NCBI RefSeq assembly: GCF_900187565.1
Contig: NZ_FYED01000017.1
Span: 62,001-126,000 of the forward strand
Source: Pseudomonas sp. Irchel 3A7
Lineage (GTDB): Bacteria > Pseudomonadota > Gammaproteobacteria > Pseudomonadales > Pseudomonadaceae
DNA: 64,000 bases
Direction of reading: 5' to 3'
Position 1 is the first letter of the stretch, and every line of letters begins with the position of its first letter. Positions 1 through 9,249 of the stretch are shown piece by piece. The notes under the pieces were generated by a model. It saw only the letters and a program-made list of their open reading frames with translations, did no database searches and had not been told where the DNA came from. The position numbers and the translations under genes were made by a program.

Positions 1-1305
1 TTCGTCGCTTTCTTTCTTCAGCGCCTGGGACTCCACCTTCAGCTGAATCAGGCGACGCTCCAGACGGTCCAGCACTTCCGGTTTGGAGTCGATCTCCATG
101 CGGATGCGGCTGGCGGCCTCGTCGATCAGGTCGATGGCCTTGTCCGGCAACTGACGGTCAGTGATGTAGCGATGGCTGAGTTTGGCCGCCGCAATGATCG
201 CGCCGTCGGTGATCGCCACCTTGTGGTGGACCTCGTAGCGTTCTTTCAATCCTCGCAGGATGGCGATGGTGTCTTCTTCGCTCGGCTCGTCCACCAATAC
301 TTTCTGGAAGCGCCGCTCAAGGGCTGCATCCTTCTCTATATATTGGCGGTACTCATTGAGCGTGGTCGCGCCGACGCAATGCAACTCACCGCGCGCCAGG
401 GCTGGCTTGAGCATGTTGCCCGCATCCATCGAGCCTTCGCCCTTGCCGGCGCCGACCATGGTGTGCAGTTCGTCGATGAACAGAATGATCTGCCCTTCCT
501 GCTTCGACAGTTCATTGAGCAGCGCTTTTAGCCGCTCTTCGAACTCGCCACGATACTTGGCACCGGCAATCAACGCCCCCATGTCCAGGGATAGCAGACG
601 CTTGCCTTTCAGGCCGTCCGGCACTTCACCGTTGATAATGCGCTGGGCCAGACCTTCGGCGATGGCAGTTTTACCAACGCCAGGCTCACCGATCAGCACC
701 GGGTTGTTCTTGGTGCGACGTTGCAGGACCTGGATGGTCCGACGAATTTCGTCGTCACGACCGATCACCGGGTCGAGCTTGCCGTCTTCGGCGCGCTTGG
801 TCAGGTCGACGGTATATTTATCCAGCGCCTGGCGCGCCTCTTCGTGGTTCGGGTCATTGACTGCCTCGCCACCACGCAGGTTGTTGATCGCATTTTCCAG
901 GGCTTTCTTGCTGACGCCCTGGCCCAGCAGCAATTTGCCGAGCTTGCTGTTCTCGTCCATGGCGGCGAGCAACACCAACTCGCTGGAAATGAACTGGTCG
1001 CCCTTCTGCTGGGCCAGGCGATCAGCCTGATTGAGCAGGCGCGCCAGATCCTGCGACATGTTGACGTCGCCGGTCGGATTCTGGATTTTTGGCAGCTGGT
1101 CGAGCTCTTTGGTCAGCTCTTTACGCAGGCTGTTGACGTCGAAGCCCACCTGCATCAACAGGGGCTTGATCGAACCACCCTGTTGCTCAAGCAGGGCCTG
1201 CATCAAATGCGCCGGCTCGATGGCGGGATGGTCAAGACCGACGGCCAGGGATTGGGCATCGGACAAGGCTAACTGCAACTTGCTGGTTAAACGGTCTATA
1301 CGCAT
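1..1305 (-). CDS. clpB: ATP-dependent disaggregase ClpB (5' part)
   Basis: The first 435 codons of ClpB, the AAA+ chaperone that works with DnaK/DnaJ/GrpE to dissolve protein aggregates. The gene starts at ATG 1305 and runs off the left edge. It has the Clp_N region (about residues 1-145) and the first AAA+ domain, with Walker A GEPGVGKT near residue 206 and Walker B ILFIDELHT. The visible part ends in the coiled-coil middle domain, so the second AAA+ domain lies outside the window. A good sigma-32 promoter precedes it, which fits heat-shock control. It lies downstream of pgeF on the same strand. Confidence 0.97.
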   Translation of the reverse strand, partial: MRIDRLTSKLQLALSDAQSLAVGLDHPAIEPAHLMQALLEQQGGSIKPLLMQVGFDVNSLRKELTKELDQLPKIQNPTGDVNMSQDLARLLNQADRLAQQKGDQFISSELVLLAAMDENSKLGKLLLGQGVSKKALENAINNLRGGEAVNDPNHEEARQALDKYTVDLTKRAEDGKLDPVIGRDDEIRRTIQVLQRRTKNNPVLIGEPGVGKTAIAEGLAQRIINGEVPDGLKGKRLLSLDMGALIAGAKYRGEFEERLKALLNELSKQEGQIILFIDELHTMVGAGKGEGSMDAGNMLKPALARGELHCVGATTLNEYRQYIEKDAALERRFQKVLVDEPSEEDTIAILRGLKERYEVHHKVAITDGAIIAAAKLSHRYITDRQLPDKAIDLIDEAASRIRMEIDSKPEVLDRLERRLIQLKVESQALKKESDE

Positions 1306-1377
1306 GGGTCACCTTCCTTTTGAGCAGGCCGGACCTATAAAACATCCTGAATGAAGAAACCTGCCAGATACCACAGT

Positions 1378-1405
1378 AGATGCGGTCGATTCTGGGAGTT
1401 TCAAG
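1378..1405 (-). promoter_or_regulatory. sigma-32 heat-shock promoter of clpB
   Basis: On the minus strand, CTTGAAA (1405-1399) is followed after 13 bases by CCGCATCT (1385-1378). The known sigma-32 consensus is CTTGAAA, 13-14 bases, CCCCATnT. The -35 matches fully and the -10 differs at one base. The site lies about 75 bp upstream of the clpB ATG. Confidence 0.75.
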
Positions 1406-1435
1406 CGTCGTGACGTTGATGCAGGTCAGGCAAGT

Positions 1436-2161
1436 CTAGCGTTCAAGCCAGATTAGGGAGGCAAAGCGACCAGTGCGAGGACTGCGGCGGTAGGAGAAGA
1501 AGCGAGGATCGGTCACGGTGCAGAAACCTCCGCCATAGACAGCCGTTACACCGCGAGCCGCCAGACGCAAACGCGCCAGCATATAGATGTCGGCCATGAA
1601 TTTGCCGGGGCTCTGGCTCGGAACAAAGGCTTCAGCCGCTTGCGGCAGCTGCTGAACGAAAGTTTCACGTACTTCCGGGCCGACTTCAAACGCTTGCGGG
1701 CCGATGGCCGGACCGAGCCAGACCAGCACCTCGGCAGGTGGTACGGCCAGACTGTCCAGAGTCGCTTCCAGCACGCCCGCCGCCAACCCGCGCCAGCCGG
1801 CATGAGCCGCAGCCACGCGCGTGCCGGCACGGTCACAAAACAGTGCAGGCAGGCAATCGGCGGTCATTGCCGCGCAGGCGATTCCCGGCGTTGCCGTCCA
1901 ACTGGCATCGGCGGTGACCACCTGACTCGGATCCGCATGAGCCACGACGATGCCGTGGACCTGCTGCAGCCAGGCCGGTTGAATAGAGAAGTGATCGGTC
2001 AGGCGACGGCGATTTTCGGCGACAGCTTCTGGGCTGTCGTCGACATGATCGCCGAGGTTGAGGCTGTCGAACGGCGCCAGACTGACGCCGCCCGCACGGG
2101 TGGTGACACAGGCTTTGACCCCGGCCGGCGCGGGCCAGTCAGGAATCAGCCAGTCACTCAT
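1436..2161 (-). CDS. pgeF: purine nucleoside phosphorylase / laccase-domain protein PgeF (YfiH)
   Basis: A 241-aa protein of the YfiH/DUF152 family. Members were called polyphenol oxidases and are now linked to purine nucleoside phosphorylase or peptidoglycan-editing activity. The conserved metal-site segments are visible: VHG near residue 60, ADCLP in the middle, and the AHAGWRGL motif. The start is ATG 2161 (MSDWLIPDWPAP), whose ATGA overlaps the rluD stop by 4 bases, indicating translational coupling. A longer frame upstream is only the rluD region read in another frame. Confidence 0.92.
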   Translation of the reverse strand: MSDWLIPDWPAPAGVKACVTTRAGGVSLAPFDSLNLGDHVDDSPEAVAENRRRLTDHFSIQPAWLQQVHGIVVAHADPSQVVTADASWTATPGIACAAMTADCLPALFCDRAGTRVAAAHAGWRGLAAGVLEATLDSLAVPPAEVLVWLGPAIGPQAFEVGPEVRETFVQQLPQAAEAFVPSQSPGKFMADIYMLARLRLAARGVTAVYGGGFCTVTDPRFFSYRRSPRTGRFASLIWLER

Positions 2162-3120
2162 CCGACGAACGCCTCGCGATCTTGCTTGAGCAGGGTCAGC
2201 AACCAGACGAAGTCTTCCGGCAACGGCGACTCCCAGCTCATGCGTTGACCAGTGGTCGGGTGATCCAGCTCCAGGAACCGCGCATGCAGCGCCTGACGCG
2301 GGAAGTTTTTCAACGACTCGACCATGGTCGGATTGGCTGCCGGCGGGATACGGAAGCGACCGCCGTAGGCAGGATCTCCGACCAACGGGAAGTTGATATG
2401 CGCCATGTGCACGCGAATCTGGTGCGTACGACCGGTTTCCAGCTTCACCCGTACGTGGGTGTGAGAGCGGAAACGCTCGAGCACACGGTAATGGCTGACG
2501 GCTTGCTTGCCACCTTCCATCACAGCCATGCGCTGGCGCTGCTGGCCGTGACGACCGATCGGCGCGTTGATCTTGCCGCCGGCTGTCACCACGCCAATCA
2601 CGATGCATTCATAGATGCGGCTGACACTGCGGCTCTGTAACTGTGTCACCAGCTGCGTCTGCGCCTGAATGGTCTTGGCCACCACCATCAGACCGGTGGT
2701 GTCCTTGTCCAGGCGATGCACGATACCGGCGCGGGGCACATTGATGATGCCCGGCACGTGATGCAGCAACGCATTGAGCAAGGTGCCATCAGCGTGACCG
2801 GCGGCGGGATGCACCACCAGGCCCGCAGGCTTGTTGATCACCAGGATGTCGTCGTCTTCATAGACGATGTCCAGGGCAATGTCTTGAGCGACCCATTCGC
2901 CCTGAGCTTCCTGCTCGGCAGTGAGTTCAAGAATGGCGCCACCGTGAACGATGTCTCGCGGGCGGATAACCGCCCCATCCACAGTCAGGCGGCCGTCTTT
3001 GATCCAGGCGGAAAGGCGCGAGCGCGAGTGCTCAGCGAATAATTGTGCGGCGACTTGATCGAGGCGTTGGCCGCCCAATTCGGACGGCACCTCTGCGCGA
3101 AGTTCAATTTTATCGGACAT
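2158..3120 (-). CDS. rluD: 23S rRNA pseudouridine(1911/1915/1917) synthase RluD
   Basis: A 320-aa pseudouridine synthase that modifies helix 69 of 23S rRNA. An N-terminal S4 RNA-binding domain (about residues 15-75) is followed by the RluA-type catalytic domain with the motif HRLDKDTTG, whose Asp is the nucleophile. The start is taken as ATG 3120 (MSDKIELRAEV); an in-frame ATG at 3141 would add seven residues. It is divergent from bamD, with about 150 bp between the genes, as in other pseudomonads, and is coupled to pgeF downstream. Confidence 0.95.
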   Translation of the reverse strand: MSDKIELRAEVPSELGGQRLDQVAAQLFAEHSRSRLSAWIKDGRLTVDGAVIRPRDIVHGGAILELTAEQEAQGEWVAQDIALDIVYEDDDILVINKPAGLVVHPAAGHADGTLLNALLHHVPGIINVPRAGIVHRLDKDTTGLMVVAKTIQAQTQLVTQLQSRSVSRIYECIVIGVVTAGGKINAPIGRHGQQRQRMAVMEGGKQAVSHYRVLERFRSHTHVRVKLETGRTHQIRVHMAHINFPLVGDPAYGGRFRIPPAANPTMVESLKNFPRQALHARFLELDHPTTGQRMSWESPLPEDFVWLLTLLKQDREAFVG

Positions 3121-3271
3121 GCTCAGACTAGGCGTCGGCACAGCCTTTGGTTTCGGCTGCGCGCTTGTGGTTAAATACGGCGTCTTTTGCCCCGAGGCTA
3201 TTCAACGGGGCGCTCATCATAACAGGACGGCCACGCCCAAGACAGCGGCCGTCATAGGGACGCAAGCCGCC

Positions 3272-4294
3272 ATGCAAGTGAAACACCTGCTGCTGATCGC
3301 CATCCTCGCATTGACCGCTGCTTGCTCATCGAAGGAAGTCGTAGACGAAAACCTGAGCGAAGTCGAGTTGTACCAACAGGCTCAGGCTGATCTGGACAAC
3401 AACAGCTACACCAGCGCCACCGCCAAGCTGAAGGCTCTGGAATCGCGTTATCCGTTCGGTCGTTATGCCGATCAGGCACAACTCGAACTCATCTACGCCA
3501 ACTACAAGAATGCCGAGCCAGAAGCTGCGAAAGCCGCGGCTGAGCGCTTCATTCGTCTGCATCCACAGCACCCGAACGTCGATTACGCCTACTACCTCAA
3601 GGGCCTGACCTCTTTCGACCAGGACGTCGGTTTGCTGTCTCGCTTCCTGCCGCTGGACATGACCAAACGTGACCCGGGCGCCGCTCGCGACTCCTACAAC
3701 GAATTCGCCCAGCTGACCAGCCGCTTCCCCAACAGCCGCTACTCGCCGGACGCCAAGCAGCGCATGATCTACCTGCGCAACCTGCTGGCGGCCTACGAAA
3801 TCCACGTTGCCGATTACTACCTGACCCGTCAGGCCTATGTCGCCGCGGCGAACCGTGGTCGTTACGTGGTGGAAAACTTCCAGGAAACCCCTTCGGTCGG
3901 CGACGGCCTGGCGGTGATGACCGAGGCCTACCAGCGCCTGCACCTGGACGACCTGGCAGCCACCAGCCTTGAAACCCTGAAGCTCAACTACCCGAACCAC
4001 CCAAGCCTGGTGGACGGTCAGTTCGTACCGTCGGTCGCCGAAGCCGACAACCGTTCGTGGCTGAGCAAGGCCACCCTGGGCCTGATCGAATCCCGTCCGC
4101 CGCTGCCACCGGGAGAAACCCGCGCCAACCAGGACGTGCAGAAGCAGTTCCAGGATGCCAAGGACGCGATTCCGAACGAGCTCAAGCCTAAAGATGCGGA
4201 CGGTGACGTGATCGAAGAAGAGAATCACGAAGCAGAAGGTAACAACGAAGACCGTTCCTGGTTCAGCTACATGACCTTCGGCGTGTTCGACTGA
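3272..4294 (+). CDS. bamD: outer membrane assembly lipoprotein BamD
   Basis: A 340-aa lipoprotein of the BAM complex, which inserts beta-barrel proteins in the outer membrane. The start at ATG 3272 gives a lipoprotein signal with lipobox LTAAC and acylated Cys18. TPR-like helical repeats fill about residues 30-260. The acidic C-terminal extension (to residue 340) is typical of Pseudomonas BamD/ComL. An in-frame opening extends upstream to 3119 but would bury the signal peptide, so it was not used. A strong terminator follows. Confidence 0.96.
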   Translation: MQVKHLLLIAILALTAACSSKEVVDENLSEVELYQQAQADLDNNSYTSATAKLKALESRYPFGRYADQAQLELIYANYKNAEPEAAKAAAERFIRLHPQHPNVDYAYYLKGLTSFDQDVGLLSRFLPLDMTKRDPGAARDSYNEFAQLTSRFPNSRYSPDAKQRMIYLRNLLAAYEIHVADYYLTRQAYVAAANRGRYVVENFQETPSVGDGLAVMTEAYQRLHLDDLAATSLETLKLNYPNHPSLVDGQFVPSVAEADNRSWLSKATLGLIESRPPLPPGETRANQDVQKQFQDAKDAIPNELKPKDADGDVIEEENHEAEGNNEDRSWFSYMTFGVFD

Positions 4295-4311
4295 TACGAC
4301 CGGCGGTACAG

Positions 4312-4339
4312 AAAGGGAGACTTCGAGTCTCCCTTTTTT
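4312..4339 (+). terminator. rho-independent terminator after bamD
   Basis: The stem GGGAGACT / AGTCTCCC with a TCG loop is followed by a run of six T. It lies about 18 bp past the bamD stop. Confidence 0.9.
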
Positions 4340-4429
4340 ATTGCGCCGTTTTTATAGAACGCATTTACGCTGTGCGCCTGCCATGTCCCCGGCTAAACTG
4401 GCGATTCATCAGCCAAAAAGCCGCTCATC

Positions 4430-4663
4430 ATGCTTCGTTTACTGTTCTGGATCGCCGTGATTGCCGCCGCCGTATGGTTTTGGCGCAAGTACAAGGGCCA
4501 GGCTGCCGTGCCCAAGTCGCCTGCCGAACTGGAAGCGGCACCGATGGTCCGCTGCGCCCATTGCGGTGTGCACCTGCCACGGGATCGTGCACTGAGTCTT
4601 CAACAACAATGGTATTGCAGCCAGGCCCATCTGGAGCAAGGCCCCGGTTCCAGTGATCGCTGA
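4430..4663 (+). CDS. PP0621 family small membrane protein
   Basis: A 77-aa protein with an N-terminal membrane helix (about residues 2-18), a short basic stretch (WRKYKG) and a zinc-ribbon-like C-terminal part with CAHC and a later YCS...H. It matches the PP0621 family, found just upstream of pilS in pseudomonads. Its 3' end overlaps pilS by 11 bases, so the two are probably coupled. Function is unknown; a metal-binding role is inferred only from the Cys/His spacing. Confidence 0.8.
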   Translation: MLRLLFWIAVIAAAVWFWRKYKGQAAVPKSPAELEAAPMVRCAHCGVHLPRDRALSLQQQWYCSQAHLEQGPGSSDR

Positions 4664-6239
4664 GACGTCCAGTCAAGGCGGCAAACAGGCTCAGCGACTG
4701 CTGCGCCTTTATCACCTCTACCGTTTAAGCGTCGGCATCGTCCTGGTGCTGCTGATCTCCAGCAATCTGGACGACCAGTTGCTGACGTCAGCCAGCAACG
4801 AGCTGCTGCGCAGTGGCAGCTGGTTGTACCTGGTGCTGAACATTCTTTTGGTGGTCTTCTTCGAGAACACTCGCCAGCCGACGCAATTGTTCAGCCTGGC
4901 GCTTCTCGACGTCTTGCTGCTGTGCCTCCTGTTCTACGCAGGCGGCGGTGTGGCCAGCGCCATTGGCAACCTGCTGATCGTCTCCGTCGCCATCAGCAAT
5001 ACGCTCTTGCGAAGACGCATCGGCCTGTTGATTGCAGCCGTCGGTGCACTCGGCATCGTCGGTTCCAGCTTTCTGCTGAATTTCAGCCATCCTCCCAAAC
5101 CCAATGATTACTTGCAGGTCGGAACCCTGGGCGCCCTATGCTTTGCCGCAGCTTTGCTGGTGCAAGGCCTGATCCGACGCCTGGAAGTCAGTGAAACCCT
5201 CGTGGAACAGAAGGCCAGCGAAGTCGTCGGCCTGGAAGCACTCAATGCGCTGATCCTGCAACGCATGCGCACCGGCATTCTGGTGCTCGACGAGCAGCGG
5301 CGCGTGCAATTGGCCAATCACAGCGCCCTGTCACTGCTCGGCTGCGACCGGCTTGAGGGCCGACTGATCGACGACCAGGTCCCCGCCCTCGTCGAACGCT
5401 ATCAGCTCTGGCTCAGCAATCCGACGTTGCGCCCGCAAAGCCTGAAAATCGCCAATAGCGGCGTGGAGCTGCAACCGAGCTTCATTGCACTGGACTCAAG
5501 CCCGCAGCACCAGACCCTGGTTTTTCTTGAAGACCTCGCCCAGATCGCCCAGCAGGCCCAACAACTGAAACTCGCCGCGCTCGGACGCCTGACTGCCGGT
5601 ATCGCCCATGAAATCCGTAATCCTTTGGGTGCCATCAGTCATGCCGCGCAGCTATTGCGCGAGTCCGAGGAACTGAACAGCGCGGATCAACGTCTGACGC
5701 AGATCATTCAAGATCACTCTCAGCGCATGAATCGGGTAATCGAAAACGTCCTGCAACTGTCCCGCCGCCAGCAAACCTTACCGCAACGGTTGGACCTGAA
5801 GCCGTGGCTGCAACAGTTCGTCAGCGAAATTCGCGAGGGCGCGACCGAGCGCCAGCAGATTCACCTGCACATCGCTGGCGGCGACTTCAAGACGTTGATG
5901 GACCCGAACCAGTTGAACCAGATTCTCGACAATCTCATTCGCAACGCCTGGCGCCACAGCGCCCAGCGCCACGATCTGGCACAGGTCTGGCTTGAGTTGT
6001 TCGTCGATCCCGACAGCCAACTGCCCATCCTCGAAATCCTCGACGACGGCCCCGGTGTGGCCCCTGACCATCAAGCGCAACTGTTCGAGCCTTTCTTCAC
6101 CACCAGCCACCAAGGCACTGGCCTGGGGCTTTACCTGTCCCGTGAGCTGTGCGAAAGCAACCAGGCCCGCCTGGACTTTAAACCACGCCAAGGCGGCTGC
6201 TTTCGCATCACCTTTGCTCACGGACAGAAACAAGGTTGA
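4653..6239 (+). CDS. pilS: two-component sensor histidine kinase PilS
   Basis: A 528-aa membrane sensor kinase that phosphorylates PilR to control the pilin gene pilA. The translation begins at GTG 4653, inside the upstream gene. The first ~175 residues hold about six hydrophobic segments, then a PAS-like domain (about 190-290), the HisKA motif AHEIRNPLGAISHA and a HATPase domain with N-box NLIRNAWRH and G-boxes DDGPGV and GTGLGLYL. The length fits P. aeruginosa PilS. The response regulator gene starts 2 bases after its stop. Confidence 0.94.
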   Translation: MIAETSSQGGKQAQRLLRLYHLYRLSVGIVLVLLISSNLDDQLLTSASNELLRSGSWLYLVLNILLVVFFENTRQPTQLFSLALLDVLLLCLLFYAGGGVASAIGNLLIVSVAISNTLLRRRIGLLIAAVGALGIVGSSFLLNFSHPPKPNDYLQVGTLGALCFAAALLVQGLIRRLEVSETLVEQKASEVVGLEALNALILQRMRTGILVLDEQRRVQLANHSALSLLGCDRLEGRLIDDQVPALVERYQLWLSNPTLRPQSLKIANSGVELQPSFIALDSSPQHQTLVFLEDLAQIAQQAQQLKLAALGRLTAGIAHEIRNPLGAISHAAQLLRESEELNSADQRLTQIIQDHSQRMNRVIENVLQLSRRQQTLPQRLDLKPWLQQFVSEIREGATERQQIHLHIAGGDFKTLMDPNQLNQILDNLIRNAWRHSAQRHDLAQVWLELFVDPDSQLPILEILDDGPGVAPDHQAQLFEPFFTTSHQGTGLGLYLSRELCESNQARLDFKPRQGGCFRITFAHGQKQG

Positions 6240-6241
6240 AG

Positions 6242-7573
6242 ATGAGCCCACGGCAAAAAGTCCTGATCGTCGACGACGAACCGGACATCCGCGAACTCCT
6301 GGAAATCACCCTGGGACGGATGAAACTCGATACCTGGAGTGCCCGCAACGCTGGCGAGGCACAGGCACTGCTCAAGCGCGAGACATTCAATCTGTGCCTG
6401 ACCGACATGCGCCTGCCGGACGGTACAGGTCTTGAACTGCTACAGCACATCCAGCAACGCCACCCGCAAGTCCCGGTAGCCATGATCACTGCCTATGGCA
6501 ATGTCGAGACAGCGATCAACGCTCTCAAGGCCGGGGCTTTTGACTTCCTGAGCAAACCGGTGGACCTCACTCGCCTGCGGGAACTGGTCAACAGCGCCCT
6601 GCTGCTGCCCACCCCGGGCATTGCCATCGACCGCCGCTTGCTGGGCGATTCATTGCCGATGCGCAACCTGCGCAAACAGATCGACAAACTGGCGCGCAGC
6701 CAGGCGCCGGTGTACATCAGCGGCGAGTCTGGCAGTGGCAAGGAGCTGGTCGCACGCCTGATCCATGATCGCGGACCGCGCGCCAACCAGCCCTTTGTTC
6801 CGGTCAATTGCGGCGCCATTCCGTCGGAGTTGATGGAAAGCGAATTTTTCGGTCATCGCAAAGGCAGCTTCAGCGGCGCCATCGAAGACAAACCCGGACT
6901 GTTCCAGGCGGCCCATGGCGGCACCCTGTTCCTCGACGAAGTGGCTGATCTGCCGCTGCCGATGCAGGTCAAACTGCTGCGGGCCATTCAGGAAAAAGCC
7001 GTACGCAGTGTGGGTGGGCAACAGGAAGTGGTGGTTGATGTGCGCATACTATGCGCCACCCATAAAGACCTCGCGGCCGAAGTCACCGCTGAGCGCTTCC
7101 GCCAGGATTTGTACTACCGGTTGAACGTGATCGAGCTGCGGGTTCCACCCTTGCGCGAACGCCGTGACGATATCGAGCCGCTGGCCAGCCATGTGCTCAA
7201 GCGCCTGGCCGCCGACACCGGTCAACCCGTGGCAACACTTCACCCGCAAGCTCTCGATGCGCTGAAAAGCTACCGCTTTCCGGGCAATGTGCGGGAACTG
7301 GAGAACATGCTCGAACGGGCACACACGCTGTGCGAAAACAAACAGATCGAAGCCGGCGACCTGCGCCTGGCCGAAGGGAACTGTGCCGCAGAAGGCGGTG
7401 TGCCGGATCTCACGCAGATCGACAATCTGGAGGCTTATCTGGAGAACGTCGAACGCCAGTTGATTCTCCAGGCCCTTGAAGAAACCCGCTGGAATCGTAC
7501 GGCGGCGGCTCAGCGGTTGAATTTGTCGTTCAGGTCGATGCGGTACAGGCTGAAAAAATTAGGGTTGGATTGA
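6242..7573 (+). CDS. pilR: sigma-54-dependent response regulator PilR
   Basis: A 443-aa NtrC-class activator. The receiver domain (residues ~7-120) contains the phospho-acceptor Asp in LTDMRLPDG. The AAA+ sigma-54 domain has Walker A GESGSGKE and a GSFSGA loop, a conservative variant of GAFTGA. A Fis-type helix-turn-helix closes the protein (TAAAQRLNLSFRSMRYRL). ATG 6242 is used; an in-frame TTG lies 6 bases earlier. The major pilin gene it would activate is not in this window. Confidence 0.95.
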   Translation: MSPRQKVLIVDDEPDIRELLEITLGRMKLDTWSARNAGEAQALLKRETFNLCLTDMRLPDGTGLELLQHIQQRHPQVPVAMITAYGNVETAINALKAGAFDFLSKPVDLTRLRELVNSALLLPTPGIAIDRRLLGDSLPMRNLRKQIDKLARSQAPVYISGESGSGKELVARLIHDRGPRANQPFVPVNCGAIPSELMESEFFGHRKGSFSGAIEDKPGLFQAAHGGTLFLDEVADLPLPMQVKLLRAIQEKAVRSVGGQQEVVVDVRILCATHKDLAAEVTAERFRQDLYYRLNVIELRVPPLRERRDDIEPLASHVLKRLAADTGQPVATLHPQALDALKSYRFPGNVRELENMLERAHTLCENKQIEAGDLRLAEGNCAAEGGVPDLTQIDNLEAYLENVERQLILQALEETRWNRTAAAQRLNLSFRSMRYRLKKLGLD

Positions 7574-7580
7574 GGGCCTC

Positions 7581-7644
7581 TTCGCGAGCAGGCTCGCTCC
7601 CACAGGTAAACCACAGCCTCTGTGGGAGCGAGCCTGCTCGCGAA
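7581..7644. repeat. REP pair (short-spacer type)
   Basis: Two inverted REP units with core GCGAGCAGGCTCGC and tail CCCACA, at 7581-7605 and 7621-7644, point their tails at each other across 15 bases. They lie between the convergent genes pilR and thiO. Confidence 0.9.
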
Positions 7645-7675
7645 TGCGATCTGACAGTCGCCAAATCTTTCGATA

Positions 7676-8776
7676 CTAGATCCGCCCAATCGGCGCATAC
7701 GGTGCCGGATCAATGATCGGCGCCCTGCCCAACATCACATCGGCAAACAACTGACACGACGCCGGCGCCAACACCAGCCCGTTGCGGAAATGCCCGCAGT
7801 TGAGCCACAGCCCCTCAAATCCCGGCACCCGGCCAATGTAGGGAATGCCTTCCGGCGAGCCCGGCCTTAGACCAGCCCAATGCCCCACCACTTCGGCATC
7901 CGCCAGTGCCGGTATCAATTCCACCGCCGAGGCCTTGAGGCTTTCCAGCGCCGATTCGGTTGGCGTCTTGTCGTAGCCTTCATGCTCCAGCGTACTGCCA
8001 ATCAGGATGTGCCCGTCGCGCCGGGGGATCGCATAACGCCCCTTGGCCAAGACCATGCTCGGCAGAAAATCCGCCGCGCACTTGTAGAGAATCATCTGCC
8101 CTTTCACCGGTTCGACCGGCAGCTCAAGGCCCAGGCTCTTGAGCAAATCACCGCTCCAGGCGCCAGCGGTCAGGACCACTTGATCACCGCGGATCACACC
8201 TGTGGAAGTCTGCACGCCGACAATTTTTCCGTCTTCACGAATAAACCCGCTGACTTCACTCTGCTCATGAATCGTCACGTTCGGCAGTGCCAGCAGCGCA
8301 GCCTTGAGGGATTTCACCAACCGTGGATTGCGCACATTGGCGACGTCGGCCATGTAGATCGCCCTGGAAAAACCACCACCCAAGACCGGCACCGCGTCGT
8401 GCGCCGCCGAGATATCCACAGCCCGCAGCGGACGACTCTCCCGCGCAGCCCAGGCCAGCGCCTCGGCTTCATCGTCCAGATCCAGCCAATACAAGCCGGT
8501 GGTGTGCACCTCGGGATCGACCCCGGTGGCCGCGAACAGGCGCTCGCCCAGTTGTGGATAAAAGTCCTGGGACCAGTGGGCCAACGCGGTGACCGCGGGG
8601 TTGTAACGCCACGGGTAGAGCGGCGATACGATGCCGCCACCGGCCCAGGAAGACTCCTGACCGACGTTCGAGCGGTCCAGCAGTACAACGCTCTGCACTT
8701 CGGACGCGAGATTGAATGCCGTCAGCAGACCGATTACCCCGCCGCCGACAATCACCACTTGCTGTTGCCTGGTCAT
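7676..8776 (-). CDS. thiO: glycine oxidase ThiO
   Basis: A 366-aa FAD-dependent amine oxidase. ThiO oxidises glycine to dehydroglycine for the thiazole part of thiamine. The N-terminal Rossmann motif VVIVGGGVIGLLTA binds FAD. The C-terminal segment WAGLRPGSPEGIPYIG and a conserved GHFRNG are typical of the DAO superfamily. The start at ATG 8776 (MTRQQQ) places the FAD motif at residue 6; an upstream ATG at 8812 would add 12 unrelated residues. It lies 57 bp downstream of pilE, on the same strand, as in P. aeruginosa. Confidence 0.9.
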   Translation of the reverse strand: MTRQQQVVIVGGGVIGLLTAFNLASEVQSVVLLDRSNVGQESSWAGGGIVSPLYPWRYNPAVTALAHWSQDFYPQLGERLFAATGVDPEVHTTGLYWLDLDDEAEALAWAARESRPLRAVDISAAHDAVPVLGGGFSRAIYMADVANVRNPRLVKSLKAALLALPNVTIHEQSEVSGFIREDGKIVGVQTSTGVIRGDQVVLTAGAWSGDLLKSLGLELPVEPVKGQMILYKCAADFLPSMVLAKGRYAIPRRDGHILIGSTLEHEGYDKTPTESALESLKASAVELIPALADAEVVGHWAGLRPGSPEGIPYIGRVPGFEGLWLNCGHFRNGLVLAPASCQLFADVMLGRAPIIDPAPYAPIGRI

Positions 8777-8833
8777 ATTCTGATCCAACCGATAAATAGA
8801 CAGAGGGCACAAAAGACGCCCGAAAAGTAAAAC

Positions 8834-9235
8834 TCAGCGACCCCAGCAATCCTTGGTGGTCAGGCCGGCCGTGGCATTGACCATACCGCGCTCGCCCGTA
8901 TTGGTGATGGTGAAATCACCGCACTTGTCAGCGGCCATGCTGGTACCCGCCTTGCGCACCGCCGTCAGCAGGAAGGTCTGGTCGGTCAGTGTCGGCGTGA
9001 TGGTGTAGTAGTCACTGCCCGCACTGAGGCCGGCGACACCGCTGTAGACGTTTTTCTGTGAATAGAAACGCTCAAGGATCTGCGCCTGCTCGGAAAGCAG
9101 GCCGGCCACTTCGGTACGACGCCCTTTGTTCTGATATTCCGTAAAGCTTGGCATGGCGATGGTCAGGACAATCCCGATGATCGCAATCACGATCATGATT
9201 TCGATCAGGGTAAAACCGCGGTTGGATCTGTGCAT
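8834..9235 (-). CDS. pilE: type IV minor pilin PilE
   Basis: A 133-aa prepilin with a short leader and type III cleavage motif G|FTLIEIMIVIAIIGIVL, followed by a variable globular domain with two Cys late in the sequence (DKCG and KDCW), probably a disulfide loop. As the last gene of the minor-pilin operon it corresponds to PilE, which joins the pilus-tip priming complex. Confidence 0.9.
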   Translation of the reverse strand: MHRSNRGFTLIEIMIVIAIIGIVLTIAMPSFTEYQNKGRRTEVAGLLSEQAQILERFYSQKNVYSGVAGLSAGSDYYTITPTLTDQTFLLTAVRKAGTSMAADKCGDFTITNTGERGMVNATAGLTTKDCWGR

Positions 9236-9249
9236 GCCTCAACTCTCGC

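Noticed and set aside
7581..7644. Possible rho-independent terminator for pilR
   Set aside because: The hairpin is a REP pair found in twelve places, without a T run. It may attenuate transcripts but is not a dedicated terminator.
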